This document shows positions 43,715-54,039 of a DNA stretch of 56,954 nucleotides, piece after piece. The stretch lies in contig NZ_JAFBIX010000021.1 in the NCBI RefSeq assembly GCF_021531895.1, positions 1 to 56,954 on the forward strand, given 5' to 3'. The position numbers and the translations under genes were made by a program. The notes beneath the pieces are model-generated. The model was not told where the DNA came from, ran no database searches, and was given only the letters and a program-made list of their open reading frames with translations. Each line of letters begins with the position of its first letter. The stretch's first letter is position 1. Origin of the DNA: Faecalicatena contorta (GTDB lineage: Bacteria > Bacillota > Clostridia > Lachnospirales > Lachnospiraceae).

Positions 43715-46700
43715 ACCGTTCTTTGAAGTATTTCCAACCTTAAAAGTGAATCAGGAAATCCAGATGTTGTTTGAAGGTGTGGAAGTCAGTAAAGTGTCTA
43801 CGAATACAAGCCGAGACTTCATTAAAATATATCTGTACAGCCAGCATCTGATTCAGAAAAAATGCATTTATGAAGTGGAAAAAAGAATAAAAGAGCAGTT
43901 ATTTGGACGCAGTCATATTCAGGTGGAGGTCAAAGAGCAGTACGAACTTTCGGAACAGTATACCCCGGAGAATCTGATGAATGAGTATTTTGACAGTTTT
44001 CTGTTGGAATTGAATGAGAGAAGTGTGGTTGAGCGAAGCATGCTCCAGGGAGCTGAGTATGAATTTGAGGAAGGAAATATTCTTTGCCTGAAGTTAAAAG
44101 ATACGATTGTGGCAAAAGGAAAGAAAGAATCTCTTTCAAATTATCTGATAGATGTGTTCCGGGAACGGTTTCAACGTCCGATTGAAGTGAGAGTTCTGTA
44201 TGAAAAACCGAAGGAGAGCCAGTTAAAATACAACAATGCCAAGATTCAGCAGGAAATTGAAGCAATCATGGAGCAGGCAGAGGCGGCTCGCGAAGAAAAA
44301 GAACTGAAGAAAAAGGAGAAAGAGTCTTCTGATAAAAATCAGGCAGAGGTGGTGTCAAAAGCTTCTGGAAATGAGAAGAATCTGAAGAAAAAATCAAATT
44401 TTGATAATGGGAAAAGAGACAGATTCTCTTATAATAAGCGCAATTCAGATGATCCGAATCTGATATACGGAAGGGACTTTGATGATGAGACAATCGAGCT
44501 TAAGCAGGTAGTTTCAGAGATGGGAGAGATTACGATTCGAGGAAAGGTTATTAGTTTCGATACACGTGAACTTCGAAATGAAAAGACTATTATCATGTTC
44601 GCCATTACTGATTTTACAGACACAATCATGGTAAAGATGTTCGTAAGAAATGAACAGCTTCCTGATGTGCTGGCAGAGATAAAGCCAGGAGCTTTTTTGA
44701 AAGTAAAAGGAATTACCAATATCGATAAGTTTGATGGAGAGCTGACGATTGCGTCTATCGTTGGAATCCGTAAGATCAGTGATTTCACAGAATCCAGAAA
44801 AGACACAGCGCCGGAGAAAAGAGTAGAATTGCACTGTCATACGAAGATGAGCGATATGGATGGTGTAACTGAAGTTAAGAATCTTCTGAAGCGTGCCCAC
44901 GACTGGGGGCACAAAGCTCTTGCAATTACAGATCATGGAGTGGTGCAGGCATTCCCGGATGCCAATCATTATATAGAATCATTAGATAAAGATGATCCAT
45001 TTAAAGTCATCTATGGAGTAGAAGGATATCTGGTAGATGATCTGACCGATGTGGCGGTGAATGAAAAAGGGCAGTCTCTGGATGATGCTTATGTAGTATT
45101 TGACCTGGAGACTACTGGATTTAGCCCAATCAAAGATAAGATCATTGAAATTGGTGCGGTGAAAGTTGAACAGGGAAAGATTACAGACAGATTCAGTACA
45201 TTTGTGAATCCGAAGATTCCCATTCCTTATCAGATTACACAGCTGACCAGTATTACAGACCAGATGGTTATCGATGCGCCGGACATTGAGACCGTTCTCC
45301 CGCAGTTCCTTGAGTTTATCGGGGATGCTGCTCTGGTTGCTCATAATGCATCTTTTGATGTTAGTTTTATTGAACAGAATTGTCGATATCAGGATATGAT
45401 ACCGGACTTTACTTCCGTAGATACAGTAGCGATGGCAAGAATCTTGTTGCCGACTTTGTCAAAATACAAATTAAATGTGGTGGCAAATGCGCTTCATATT
45501 TCTTTGGAAAATCATCATCGTGCAGTGGATGATGCACAAGCGACAGCAGAGATATTCGTGAAATTTGTAGAGATGTTGAAAGAGCGAGGGATATATAACC
45601 TTACAAAACTCAATCAATTTGGCTCGCATAATGCAGATGCCGTGCGAAAATTGCCGTCATATCATGTGATTATCCTTGTGCGTAATGAAGTGGGAAGAGT
45701 GAATCTATACCAGTTGATTTCTAAGTCTCATCTGGAATATTTTGGGCGGCAGCCAAGAATACCGAAAAGTGAACTTTCAAAATATCGAGAAGGCTTAATT
45801 GTTGGAAGTGCCTGTGAAGCAGGAGAGTTGTATCAGGCGATTTTAAATGATAAGTCCGAAGAGAAAATTGCCAGAATCGTGAATTTTTATGATTATCTGG
45901 AGATACAGCCTCTTGGCAATAATCACTTTATGATTGCCAGTGACAGAATAACAAAAGTACAGAATGAAGAGGATTTAAAGGAAATAAACAGGCAGATCAT
46001 ACAGTTGGGCGAACGGTTTAATAAGCCGGTGGTCGGGACTTGTGATGTGCATTTTATGGACCCGGAGGATGAGGTGTACCGGCGGATCATTATGGCCGGA
46101 AAAGGATTTACGGACGCGGATGAACAGGCACCGCTTTATCTTCGTACGACAGAGGAGATGCTAGAGGAATTCGAATATCTGGGTTCGGCCAAAGCAAAAG
46201 AGATTGTAATCGATAATCCGAATAAGATTGCAGATATGATTGAGAGGATTACACCTGTACGCCCGGATAAATGTCCTCCAGTCATCCCGGATTCTGATAA
46301 GATGTTAAGAGAAATCTGTTATAATAAGGCGCATTCCATGTACGGAGAAGAACTGCCTCCAGTTGTAACGGAGCGGTTGGAAAGAGAGTTAAATTCCATT
46401 ATATCTAATGGATTTGCCGTTATGTATATTATTGCACAGAAACTGGTATGGAAGTCGAACGAAGATGGATATCTGGTGGGTTCACGTGGATCGGTAGGTT
46501 CATCGTTTGTAGCTACAATGGCAGGTATTACGGAAGTAAACCCATTGAGTCCACATTATTATTGTCCAAAATGCCATTACAGTGATTTTGATTCTGAAGA
46601 GGTGAGAGCATTTGCAGGAGGCTGCGGATGGGATATGCCGGATAAGAACTGTCCGGTTTGTGGAGAGAAACTGGTAAAAGATGGATTCGATATTCCGTTT

Positions 46701-48224
46701 GAGACATTCCTTGGATTTAAGGGGAACAAGGAACCGGATATCGACTTGAACTTTTCTGGTGACTATCAGAGTAATGCCCACAAATATACAGAGGTCATCT
46801 TTGGTGCGGGACAGACGTTTCGAGCCGGGACCGTTGGAACGTTGGCAGATAAGACGGCATTTGGATATGTAAAGAATTATTTTGAAGAACGTGGACAGGG
46901 AAAACGAAAATGTGAGATTGACCGTATTGTGCAGGGATGTACCGGAATACGAAGAAGTACCGGGCAGCATCCAGGCGGTATCATAGTTCTTCCGTTGGGG
47001 GAAGAAATCAATTCATTCACGCCGGTACAGCATCCGGCCAATGATATGACGACAGACATTATTACTACACATTTTGATTACCATTCCATTGACCACAACC
47101 TGCTGAAGCTGGATATTCTCGGTCATGATGATCCTACGATGATTAAGACGCTGGAAGAATATATTAATTCTCCGGCGATGGATAATGAATACAATGAGAC
47201 GGATCATCGTTTTGTTGCCACAGAGATACCGTTGGATGATAAAGGCGTGATTTCGCTGTTTCATGATACATCGGCATTAGGAATCAAGCCGGAAGATATC
47301 GGAGGATGTCCGGTGGGATGTCTCGGAATACCGGAGTTTGGAACAGATTTTGTAATTCAGATGGTTGTTGATACAAAGCCGCAGACATTGTCAGATCTGA
47401 TTCGGATATCAGGACTGTCTCATGGAACCGATGTGTGGCTGAATAACGCCCAGGAACTGATCAAAAGTGGAAAAGCAACGATTTCTACAGCTATATGTAC
47501 TCGTGATGATATTATGACATATCTGATCAATAAAGGAATGGACAGTGAAGAATCGTTTACGATTATGGAACGTGTCCGTAAGGGAACAGTAGCGAAGGGA
47601 AAGTGTAAAGAATGGCCTGAATTTAAGAAGGACATGGCAGAACACAACATACCGGACTGGTATGTCTGGTCATGTGAACAGATCAAATATATGTTCCCGA
47701 AAGCACATGCAGCAGCCTATGTTATGATGGCGTATCGAATTGCATATTGCAAGATTAATTATCCACTGGCTTATTATGGAGCATATTTTGGAATTCGTGC
47801 AGATGCATTTTCTTATGAAATTATGTGTCAGGGAAAAGAAAAGCTGCAGTATTATATTGACGATTATAACCGGCGCTCCAACTCTCTAAGTAAAAAAGAG
47901 CAGGATACCATGAAAGATATGCGGATTGTTCAGGAAATGTATGCGAGAGGTTATGAATTTGAACCGATTGATATTTATAAGGCAAAAGCTACAAAATTCC
48001 TGATTATTGACGGAAAACTGATGCCCCCGTTCAGTAGTATTGATGGAATGGGAGAGAAGGCTGCGGAAGCAGTGGAAGAGGCTTCCAAAGATGGGCCATA
48101 TCTGTCTAGAGATGATTTCCGACAGAGGACCAAGGCAAGTAAAACGGTGATTGATTATATGGCAGAGCTTGGAATCCTAAGTGGGTTGCCAGAGTCAAAT
48201 CAGCTGTCATTGTTTGATTTATAA
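43707..48224 (+). CDS. polC: DNA polymerase III, PolC-type alpha subunit
   Basis: The 1505-aa replicative polymerase is the Gram-positive form with built-in proofreading. In order: N-terminal domain and a Lys/Glu-rich linker (about 190-245), OB domain (about 270-360), first PHP part (about 370-430; ELHCHTKMSDMDGV), exonuclease (about 465-640; FDLETTGFSPIKDKIIEIGA), rest of PHP, palm with the catalytic acid segment EPDIDLNFSGD, and a zinc-like CPKCH/CPVCG pair. It ends in NQLSLFDL, a good clamp-binding sequence. Length agrees with the family. It overlaps ispG by 8 bases. Confidence 0.97.
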   Translation: MNKPFFEVFPTLKVNQEIQMLFEGVEVSKVSTNTSRDFIKIYLYSQHLIQKKCIYEVEKRIKEQLFGRSHIQVEVKEQYELSEQYTPENLMNEYFDSFLLELNERSVVERSMLQGAEYEFEEGNILCLKLKDTIVAKGKKESLSNYLIDVFRERFQRPIEVRVLYEKPKESQLKYNNAKIQQEIEAIMEQAEAAREEKELKKKEKESSDKNQAEVVSKASGNEKNLKKKSNFDNGKRDRFSYNKRNSDDPNLIYGRDFDDETIELKQVVSEMGEITIRGKVISFDTRELRNEKTIIMFAITDFTDTIMVKMFVRNEQLPDVLAEIKPGAFLKVKGITNIDKFDGELTIASIVGIRKISDFTESRKDTAPEKRVELHCHTKMSDMDGVTEVKNLLKRAHDWGHKALAITDHGVVQAFPDANHYIESLDKDDPFKVIYGVEGYLVDDLTDVAVNEKGQSLDDAYVVFDLETTGFSPIKDKIIEIGAVKVEQGKITDRFSTFVNPKIPIPYQITQLTSITDQMVIDAPDIETVLPQFLEFIGDAALVAHNASFDVSFIEQNCRYQDMIPDFTSVDTVAMARILLPTLSKYKLNVVANALHISLENHHRAVDDAQATAEIFVKFVEMLKERGIYNLTKLNQFGSHNADAVRKLPSYHVIILVRNEVGRVNLYQLISKSHLEYFGRQPRIPKSELSKYREGLIVGSACEAGELYQAILNDKSEEKIARIVNFYDYLEIQPLGNNHFMIASDRITKVQNEEDLKEINRQIIQLGERFNKPVVGTCDVHFMDPEDEVYRRIIMAGKGFTDADEQAPLYLRTTEEMLEEFEYLGSAKAKEIVIDNPNKIADMIERITPVRPDKCPPVIPDSDKMLREICYNKAHSMYGEELPPVVTERLERELNSIISNGFAVMYIIAQKLVWKSNEDGYLVGSRGSVGSSFVATMAGITEVNPLSPHYYCPKCHYSDFDSEEVRAFAGGCGWDMPDKNCPVCGEKLVKDGFDIPFETFLGFKGNKEPDIDLNFSGDYQSNAHKYTEVIFGAGQTFRAGTVGTLADKTAFGYVKNYFEERGQGKRKCEIDRIVQGCTGIRRSTGQHPGGIIVLPLGEEINSFTPVQHPANDMTTDIITTHFDYHSIDHNLLKLDILGHDDPTMIKTLEEYINSPAMDNEYNETDHRFVATEIPLDDKGVISLFHDTSALGIKPEDIGGCPVGCLGIPEFGTDFVIQMVVDTKPQTLSDLIRISGLSHGTDVWLNNAQELIKSGKATISTAICTRDDIMTYLINKGMDSEESFTIMERVRKGTVAKGKCKEWPEFKKDMAEHNIPDWYVWSCEQIKYMFPKAHAAAYVMMAYRIAYCKINYPLAYYGAYFGIRADAFSYEIMCQGKEKLQYYIDDYNRRSNSLSKKEQDTMKDMRIVQEMYARGYEFEPIDIYKAKATKFLIIDGKLMPPFSSIDGMGEKAAEAVEEASKDGPYLSRDDFRQRTKASKTVIDYMAELGILSGLPESNQLSLFDL

Positions 48225-48243
48225 AAATTAGGAGGACTAGGTC

Positions 48244-49113
48244 ATGAGCATAAAAAAGCAGTATAAAGGAATTTTGTACATCGTGTGTTCAGCGTTCTGC
48301 TTTGCGCTTATGAATATGTTTGTACATATGGCAGGTGATCTGCCATCTATACAGAAAAGCTTTTTTCGAAATTTTGTGGCGGCAATTTTTGCCGGAATTA
48401 TTTTGGCAAAAGAAGGAATTCCGTTTCGGTGTAAGAAGGAGAATCTAAAATATATGTTTCTTCGATCTATTTTCGGTACATTGGGAATTCTGTGTAATTT
48501 TTATGCAGTGGATCATCTGGTATTGGCAGATGCCTCTATGTTGAATAAAATGTCGCCATTTTTTGCGGTATTATTTAGTTTCTTAATTCTAAAAGAAAAA
48601 GTAAAGGTTTTGCAGGCGTTGATAGTAGTTGGAGCATTTGTCGGCAGTCTGTTTGTTGTAAAGCCGACGGTGACGAATATGGATCTGTTTCCATCCTTAA
48701 TAGGGCTTCTGGGAGGAATTGGAGCAGGAATTGCTTATACAATGGTGAGAAAACTGGGAGAGGCAGGAGAAAAGGGACCATTTATCGTGTTCTTTTTCTC
48801 GACATTTTCCTGCCTGACAACATTACCATGGCTTTTGTTCGATTATCATCCCATGACGGCAGAGCAGATTGTGATATTGCTTTTGGCAGGCCTTTCGGCA
48901 GCAGGTGGACAATTCTCTATCACAGCAGCTTATTGCTACGCCCCGGCAAAGGAAATCTCAGTATATGATTATTCACAGATTATCTTTTCCGCAGTATTGG
49001 GATTTGTTGTATTTGGACAGTTTCCGGATATGCTGAGCTGGTTGGGATATGGAATCATATGTACTATGGCGATACTTATGTTTTTGTATAATAAAAACCG
49101 TAGTAGTGATTAA
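48244..49113 (+). CDS. EamA/DMT-family transporter
   Basis: The 289-aa membrane protein has about ten helices and two EamA repeats: KGILYIVCSAFCFALMNMFV at the start and PSLIGLLGGIGAGIAYTMVR in the second half. The family exports amino acids and other small metabolites. The substrate is unknown. AGGAGG precedes the ATG. It follows polC by 19 bases. Confidence 0.9.
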   Translation: MSIKKQYKGILYIVCSAFCFALMNMFVHMAGDLPSIQKSFFRNFVAAIFAGIILAKEGIPFRCKKENLKYMFLRSIFGTLGILCNFYAVDHLVLADASMLNKMSPFFAVLFSFLILKEKVKVLQALIVVGAFVGSLFVVKPTVTNMDLFPSLIGLLGGIGAGIAYTMVRKLGEAGEKGPFIVFFFSTFSCLTTLPWLLFDYHPMTAEQIVILLLAGLSAAGGQFSITAAYCYAPAKEISVYDYSQIIFSAVLGFVVFGQFPDMLSWLGYGIICTMAILMFLYNKNRSSD

Positions 49114-49180
49114 TCCCTTTATGATGGATTTCAAGAACCAATCAATGAAGGAAAGACGATAATAGTTCAGGAGGAATAGA

Positions 49181-49750
49181 ATGAACCCATCTCAGATTAC
49201 GGATTGGTGCCATGAGATTATTCGCTCTCAGGTGCCGGAAGAAGGTTTCTATATTGATGCGACCATGGGAAAAGGAAAGGATACCCTATTGTTATGTCAG
49301 ATGGCAGGGCATAATGGGAAAGTACTCGCGTTTGATGTCCAGGGACAAGCCCTGGAACAAACGCGAAAGCTGTTGGAAGAAAACCATGTAGCGGATCGTG
49401 CCAGCCTGATCTTAGACGGACATGAACATATGGATCAATATGCTGAAGAAGAGTCTGCAGATGCGATCTGCTTTAACTTTGGTTATCTGCCTGGCGGAGA
49501 TCATAATATTGCAACTTCTGCTGATACCAGTATCGAAGCGATTCAAAAAGGGCTGAAAATCTTAAAACATGGCGGTCTGATGAGTCTGTGCATCTATAGC
49601 GGTGGTGATACCGGGTTCGAAGAAAAAGAAAGGATACTGGAATTCCTGAAAAAGATTCCTGCCAGAGAATACACAGTAATCGTAAATGAATATTATAATC
49701 GCGAAAACCATCCGCCCATACCAGTATTCATCTACAGAGCCATACGGTAG
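49181..49750 (+). CDS. mnmM: tRNA mnm5s2U methyltransferase (YtqB-like)
   Basis: The 189-aa protein is a small class-I SAM methyltransferase with the SAM motif YIDATMGKGKDTLLLC, LAFDVQGQALEQ, and the catalytic-region FNFGYLPGGDHNIATS. These match the YtqB group, shown to methylate nm5s2U to mnm5s2U in tRNA of Gram-positive bacteria. The symbol rests on that family. AGGAGGA supports the start. Its last 19 bases overlap the convergent alcohol dehydrogenase gene. Confidence 0.87.
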   Translation: MNPSQITDWCHEIIRSQVPEEGFYIDATMGKGKDTLLLCQMAGHNGKVLAFDVQGQALEQTRKLLEENHVADRASLILDGHEHMDQYAEEESADAICFNFGYLPGGDHNIATSADTSIEAIQKGLKILKHGGLMSLCIYSGGDTGFEEKERILEFLKKIPAREYTVIVNEYYNRENHPPIPVFIYRAIR

Positions 49751-50910
49751 ATCTTGGCGATATCTTCTCGGTTCAGCACTTTCACTTTTCCGATGGTGCG
49801 TGTGTTTTGGAAGCTGCATTTGTCTGCCAGTTCCTGAATCTGTTCTTCGGTTGGTTCAATGCCAAGTTCCCGAAGGGAGGTTGGCATGTCTACACTGCGG
49901 TAGTAGTCTTCCATGGCTTCGATGCCGGCAAGAGCAGTTTTTTCCAGATTATCATCGTGTGGAACCATCAATACATTTTCTGCCAGTTTAGCAAATCTGT
50001 CTGCCCGGTCTTTGTAGACATAGCGAGCCCAGCTTCCCCATACAGCAGCCAGTCCGGCACCGTGAGTGACATCGAACATTCCACCAAGTTCATGCTCTAA
50101 CTGATGGGATGCCCAATCTCCACCATCGGTTCCGCAGCCGGTTAGTCCATTATGAGAAAGGCTTCCTGCCCACATAACTTCGGCACGGGCCTCGTAATTT
50201 GTCGGATCTTGCTTTAAGATTCTAGAGTTTTTCATGACGGTACGGATCAGTGCTTCGCTGATTCCATCCGTCATTTCCATATTCGTGCTGTGATTCAGAT
50301 AGCGTTCCATAGTATGCATCATAATATCTACACATCCACTTTGCGTCTGATAATCGGGAAGTGTATAGGTCAGTTCCGGATTCAAGATTGCAAATTTGCA
50401 GCGGCAGTAGTTACTGCTGTATCCGCGTTTGATCCATCCATCTTCGTTCGTAATAACAGAAGAATCACTCATTTCACTGCCGGCAGCAGAGATCGTAAGA
50501 ATGGTGCCAATTGGAAGACAGGCAGAAGCGGTACGTTTCTTTGCGTAAAAATCCCAGACATCGCCTTCATTGGTAAGACCATATCCGATTGCTTTGGAAG
50601 AATCAATGACGCTTCCACCTCCAACGGCAAGAATAAAATCTACACCTTCTCTTTGGCATAATTCGATTCCTTCGCGTACTTTTGACAATCTTGGATTGGG
50701 AACAACTCCGCCTAATGTAGTATATGCGATACCTTCGGCTCCTAAAGAGGTATATACGCGGTCTAAAAGTCCGGAACGAATGACACTTCCGCCTCCATAA
50801 TGTACCAGAACCTTTTTACAATTCTGTTCTTTGATCAGTTTTCCCACTTCGTTTTCGGTCCCTTTTCCGAAAACGACTCTGGTAGGTGCATAATAGTTAA
50901 AATTTTGCAT
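49732..50910 (-). CDS. Iron-containing alcohol dehydrogenase, butanol dehydrogenase-like
   Basis: The 392-aa protein is a type-III alcohol dehydrogenase. The N-terminal half has the nucleotide loop AVGGGSVIDSSKAIGYG. The metal site includes DIMMHTMERYL and HQLEHELGGMFDVTHGAG, with the His ligands. It belongs to the NADPH butanol dehydrogenase group that reduces fermentation aldehydes. AAGGAGG precedes the start. It has its own promoter and overlaps mnmM by 19 bases. Confidence 0.92.
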   Translation of the reverse strand: MQNFNYYAPTRVVFGKGTENEVGKLIKEQNCKKVLVHYGGGSVIRSGLLDRVYTSLGAEGIAYTTLGGVVPNPRLSKVREGIELCQREGVDFILAVGGGSVIDSSKAIGYGLTNEGDVWDFYAKKRTASACLPIGTILTISAAGSEMSDSSVITNEDGWIKRGYSSNYCRCKFAILNPELTYTLPDYQTQSGCVDIMMHTMERYLNHSTNMEMTDGISEALIRTVMKNSRILKQDPTNYEARAEVMWAGSLSHNGLTGCGTDGGDWASHQLEHELGGMFDVTHGAGLAAVWGSWARYVYKDRADRFAKLAENVLMVPHDDNLEKTALAGIEAMEDYYRSVDMPTSLRELGIEPTEEQIQELADKCSFQNTRTIGKVKVLNREDIAKIYRMAL

Positions 50911-50949
50911 ATATATGATCCTCCTTATTTATGGCTTGATTTGCTTAAA

Positions 50950-50978
50950 ATATTAAGGTATTTTAAACGTTTTTTCAA
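50950..50978 (-). promoter_or_regulatory. Promoter of the alcohol dehydrogenase gene
   Basis: On the minus strand, -35 TTGAAA (50978-50973) and -10 TAATAT (50955-50950) are 17 bases apart. The -10 lies in a near-palindrome, CTTAATATTTTAAG, a possible operator. Confidence 0.5.
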
Positions 50979-51043
50979 TTCTTATTTTCAGGTCATATTG
51001 ATGAATGGTATAATAAGGCAGAATGATTTGGAGGAGGAATAAT

Positions 51044-51526
51044 ATGAGAAGAAAAGATCGTGAAGTGACAAATTCCGTAGAAATACAGAAAATATTAGAC
51101 ACATGTAAGGTGTGCAGACTGGGATTGGCTGGAGAAGACGAGGTCTATATTGTGCCAATGAATCATGGGTATACATTTGAAAATGGTAAATTGGTTTTGT
51201 ATTTTCACGGAGCAAGAGAAGGCCGGAAAATAGAGATGATACAAAAGAATCCACAAGTTGGGTTTGAAATGGATTGTAATCATGAGTTGGAAGAAGGAAA
51301 ACTGGCCTGTCAGTATAGTTATATTTATGCCAGCGTGATTGGAAGTGGTAAAGCAGAAATAATTGATGATCCTGATCAGAAGCTTTGTGCGCTTTCGGTT
51401 ATTATGAAACATCAGACTGGAAAAGAGTTTGAAGAATTTCAGACAAATCCAAGGCTTGAGAAAGCAGTTGCAATTATTCGGGTTGAAGTAAATGAATATA
51501 CATGCAAAAAGCATATGAGAGATTAA
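51044..51526 (+). CDS. Pyridoxamine 5'-phosphate oxidase-family flavin protein
   Basis: The 160-aa protein is the split-barrel type seen in NimA/nitroimidazole-resistance-like and general flavin-binding proteins: MRRKDREVTNSVEIQKIL, CRLGLAGEDEVYIVPMNHGY, YFHGAREGRKIEMI, and SYIYASVIGSGKAEII. The family binds FMN or heme. The substrate is unknown. The start at 51044 has GGAGGAGG. A -10-like TATAAT lies at 51010-51015. Confidence 0.87.
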   Translation: MRRKDREVTNSVEIQKILDTCKVCRLGLAGEDEVYIVPMNHGYTFENGKLVLYFHGAREGRKIEMIQKNPQVGFEMDCNHELEEGKLACQYSYIYASVIGSGKAEIIDDPDQKLCALSVIMKHQTGKEFEEFQTNPRLEKAVAIIRVEVNEYTCKKHMRD

Positions 51527-51561
51527 AGAGAGAAATCATATATATTTTGGTAAATTAATGC

Positions 51562-51590
51562 TTTAAACAGCAAAAGTATTATGATATACT
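51562..51590 (+). promoter_or_regulatory. Promoter of the iorA operon
   Basis: TTTAAA (51562-51567) and TATACT (51585-51590) with a 17-base spacer, about 75 bases before iorA. The leader carries CGAAAATTCCTCG-type sequence that could be an operator. Confidence 0.55.
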
Positions 51591-51665
51591 ATTAAAAGAC
51601 GAGTCGAAAATTCCTCGAATTTGTGAAAAATTACCTATATATGACTATAAAAGGAACAGAAAGAT

Positions 51666-53441
51666 ATGAAAGGGTGGATTTCTAGAATGTCAGAAACGAA
51701 AAAAGTAATTATGCTTGGCAATGAAGCAATTGCCAGAGGAGCGTATGAGGCGGGTGTAAAGGTCTCTGCGGCATATCCTGGCACACCAAGTACAGAGATA
51801 AGTGAATGTCTTGTTCAGTATAAGGATGATTTGTATTGTGAATGGTCTCCGAATGAAAAGGTTGCAACAGAGGTTGCAATTGGAGCATCTGTGGCAGGAG
51901 TACGTGCGATGTCCTGTATGAAACACGTTGGATTTAATGTGGCAGCAGATCCGGCTTATACAGTCTCTTATATGGGCGTTAATGGAGGTCTGATGATCGT
52001 AGTTGCAGATGATCCTGGATTATATAGTTCTCAGAACGAACAGGATACAAGAATGGTTGCACGTGCGGCACAGCTGCCGGTAATAGAGCCTTCTGACAGT
52101 GCAGAGGCAAAAGACTTTGTGAAGATTGCATTTGAATTAAGTGAGAAATATGATCGCCCGTTTGTATATCGTACAACGACAAGGCTTGCTCATTCTCAGG
52201 GAATCGTAGAGTTACATGAGCGTGAACAGGTTGAAGATAAACCTTATGTGAAGGACATCAAAAAAACAGTCATGATGCCAGGCAATGCAAAATTGCGTCA
52301 TGTTGAGATTGAAAAGCGGAATTTGGAATTGGCAGAAGCTGCCAATACACTTCCAATTAACAGGGTGGAGATGAACGATACCAGGATTGGTGTGATCACC
52401 AGTGGAATTCCGTATCAGTATGTAAAGGAAGCTTTACCGGAAGCTTCTGTGCTGAAGCTGGGAATGGTCAATCCGCTTCCGAGAAAATTAATTGAAGACT
52501 TTGCATCAAAAGTCGAAAAACTTTATATTGTAGAAGAATTGGATCCTGTGATTGAAGAACAAGTGAAGTCCTGGGGAATCCAGGCTGTCGGGAAAGAGAT
52601 ATTCACGGTACAAGGTGAATATAGTGCGAATATGATTCGTACGGCGATTCTTGGAGAAAAATTAGATATTGCTGCACCGGCACCGGCACCGGGAAGACCG
52701 CCGATCTTATGTCCGGGATGTCCGCATAGAAGTGTTTATTATGTGTTAAATAAATTAAAATTACATGCTGCAGGAGATATTGGATGTTATACATTGGGAG
52801 CTGTTGCACCTCTGAGTGTTGTTGATACTACAATATGCATGGGAGCAAGTATTTCAAGTCTTCATGGTATGGAGAAGGCAAAGGGAAAAGAATATATTAA
52901 AAACTGGGTTGCTGTCATAGGAGATTCCACGTTCTTACATACAGGAGTTAACTCTTTGATGAACATGATGTATAACCATGCAACAGGAACCGTCTTGATA
53001 TTGGATAACTCTACAACCGGTATGACCGGACATCAGGATCATGCGGCAACAGGAAAGACCTTGCAGGGAGATCCTACTTATGCAATCAATATTCCAGAAC
53101 TTTGTCGGGCTATTGGAGTAAAGAATGTAGTTGAAGTAAATGCATTTGATATTGATACACTGGAAAAAGTGGTAAAAGAAGAAGTTGCAAAAGATGAAGT
53201 GTCTGTAATCATTACCAAAACTCCTTGTGTACTTCTCAGTAAAGCAAAGAAGCCATTATATATTGCACATGAGGATAAATGTAAAAAGTGCGGTATGTGT
53301 ATGAGACCAGGTTGTCCGGCGATGACGAAGAACCCGGATGGAACGATACATATTGATGATACGATGTGTACAGGATGTGGACTTTGCAAGAGCCTGTGTA
53401 AGTTTGATGCGATTGAATTAGTAAAGGAAGGTGACCGGTAA
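51666..53441 (+). CDS. iorA: Indolepyruvate ferredoxin oxidoreductase, alpha subunit
   Basis: The 591-aa subunit carries the thiamine-diphosphate and iron-sulfur sites. It would oxidise aryl pyruvates to aryl-acetyl-CoA with ferredoxin as acceptor. It shows AYPGTPSTEISECL, CPGCPHRSVYYVL, GDSTFLHTGVNSL (TPP region), and a C-terminal two-cluster ferredoxin domain (CKKCGMCMRPGCP, CTGCGLCKSLC). The start is uncertain: the ATG at 51666 has AAGGA, and an ATG at 51690 has GGGTGG. iorB overlaps its final base. Confidence 0.94.
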   Translation: MKGWISRMSETKKVIMLGNEAIARGAYEAGVKVSAAYPGTPSTEISECLVQYKDDLYCEWSPNEKVATEVAIGASVAGVRAMSCMKHVGFNVAADPAYTVSYMGVNGGLMIVVADDPGLYSSQNEQDTRMVARAAQLPVIEPSDSAEAKDFVKIAFELSEKYDRPFVYRTTTRLAHSQGIVELHEREQVEDKPYVKDIKKTVMMPGNAKLRHVEIEKRNLELAEAANTLPINRVEMNDTRIGVITSGIPYQYVKEALPEASVLKLGMVNPLPRKLIEDFASKVEKLYIVEELDPVIEEQVKSWGIQAVGKEIFTVQGEYSANMIRTAILGEKLDIAAPAPAPGRPPILCPGCPHRSVYYVLNKLKLHAAGDIGCYTLGAVAPLSVVDTTICMGASISSLHGMEKAKGKEYIKNWVAVIGDSTFLHTGVNSLMNMMYNHATGTVLILDNSTTGMTGHQDHAATGKTLQGDPTYAINIPELCRAIGVKNVVEVNAFDIDTLEKVVKEEVAKDEVSVIITKTPCVLLSKAKKPLYIAHEDKCKKCGMCMRPGCPAMTKNPDGTIHIDDTMCTGCGLCKSLCKFDAIELVKEGDR

Positions 53442-54010
53442 TGGCAACGAAGAATATTATGATCGTCGGAGTCGGCGGGCAAGGAACCCTGTTGACCAGC
53501 AGAATTTTAGGAGGACTTGCCATCGAAGGTGGATATGATGTAAAGCTTTCCGAAGTACATGGAATGGCTCAGAGAGGCGGAAGTGTCGTAACATTTGTCC
53601 GTTATGGTGAAAATGTAGCAGAACCTATCGTAGAAGAGGGACAGGCTGATGTCATCATAGCGTTTGAACGTTTGGAAGCATTACGATATGCACATTTCCT
53701 TAAGAAAGATGGAGCTTTGATCGTGAATGACTGGAGAATTGATCCGATGCCTGTTGTAATAGGCGCGGCGCAATACCCGGAAAATATCATCGAGATGTTG
53801 CGTAAGGATCATAAAGTTTATACTGTAAACGCAACAGAAGAATCTAAAAAACTGGGGAATCCAAGAGTATTTAACCTTATTGTGTTAGGGATTGCGGCTC
53901 AACATATGGATTTTACAAAAGAACAGTGGTATCGTGTGATTGAAAAAACAGTACCGCCGAAGACGATTGATATAAATAAACAGGCATTTGATGTGGGATA
54001 TCAATTATAA
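53441..54010 (+). CDS. iorB: Indolepyruvate ferredoxin oxidoreductase, beta subunit
   Basis: The 189-aa gamma-type subunit pairs with IorA. It starts NIMIVGVGGQGTLLTSRILG and has SEVHGMAQRGGSVVTFVRYG, the pattern of this family. ATG overlaps the iorA stop (TAATG), so synthesis is coupled. Length is normal. Confidence 0.94.
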   Translation: MATKNIMIVGVGGQGTLLTSRILGGLAIEGGYDVKLSEVHGMAQRGGSVVTFVRYGENVAEPIVEEGQADVIIAFERLEALRYAHFLKKDGALIVNDWRIDPMPVVIGAAQYPENIIEMLRKDHKVYTVNATEESKKLGNPRVFNLIVLGIAAQHMDFTKEQWYRVIEKTVPPKTIDINKQAFDVGYQL

Positions 54011-54039
54011 AATAAGAAAGAGGAGAGGAGAAAAAGAAA

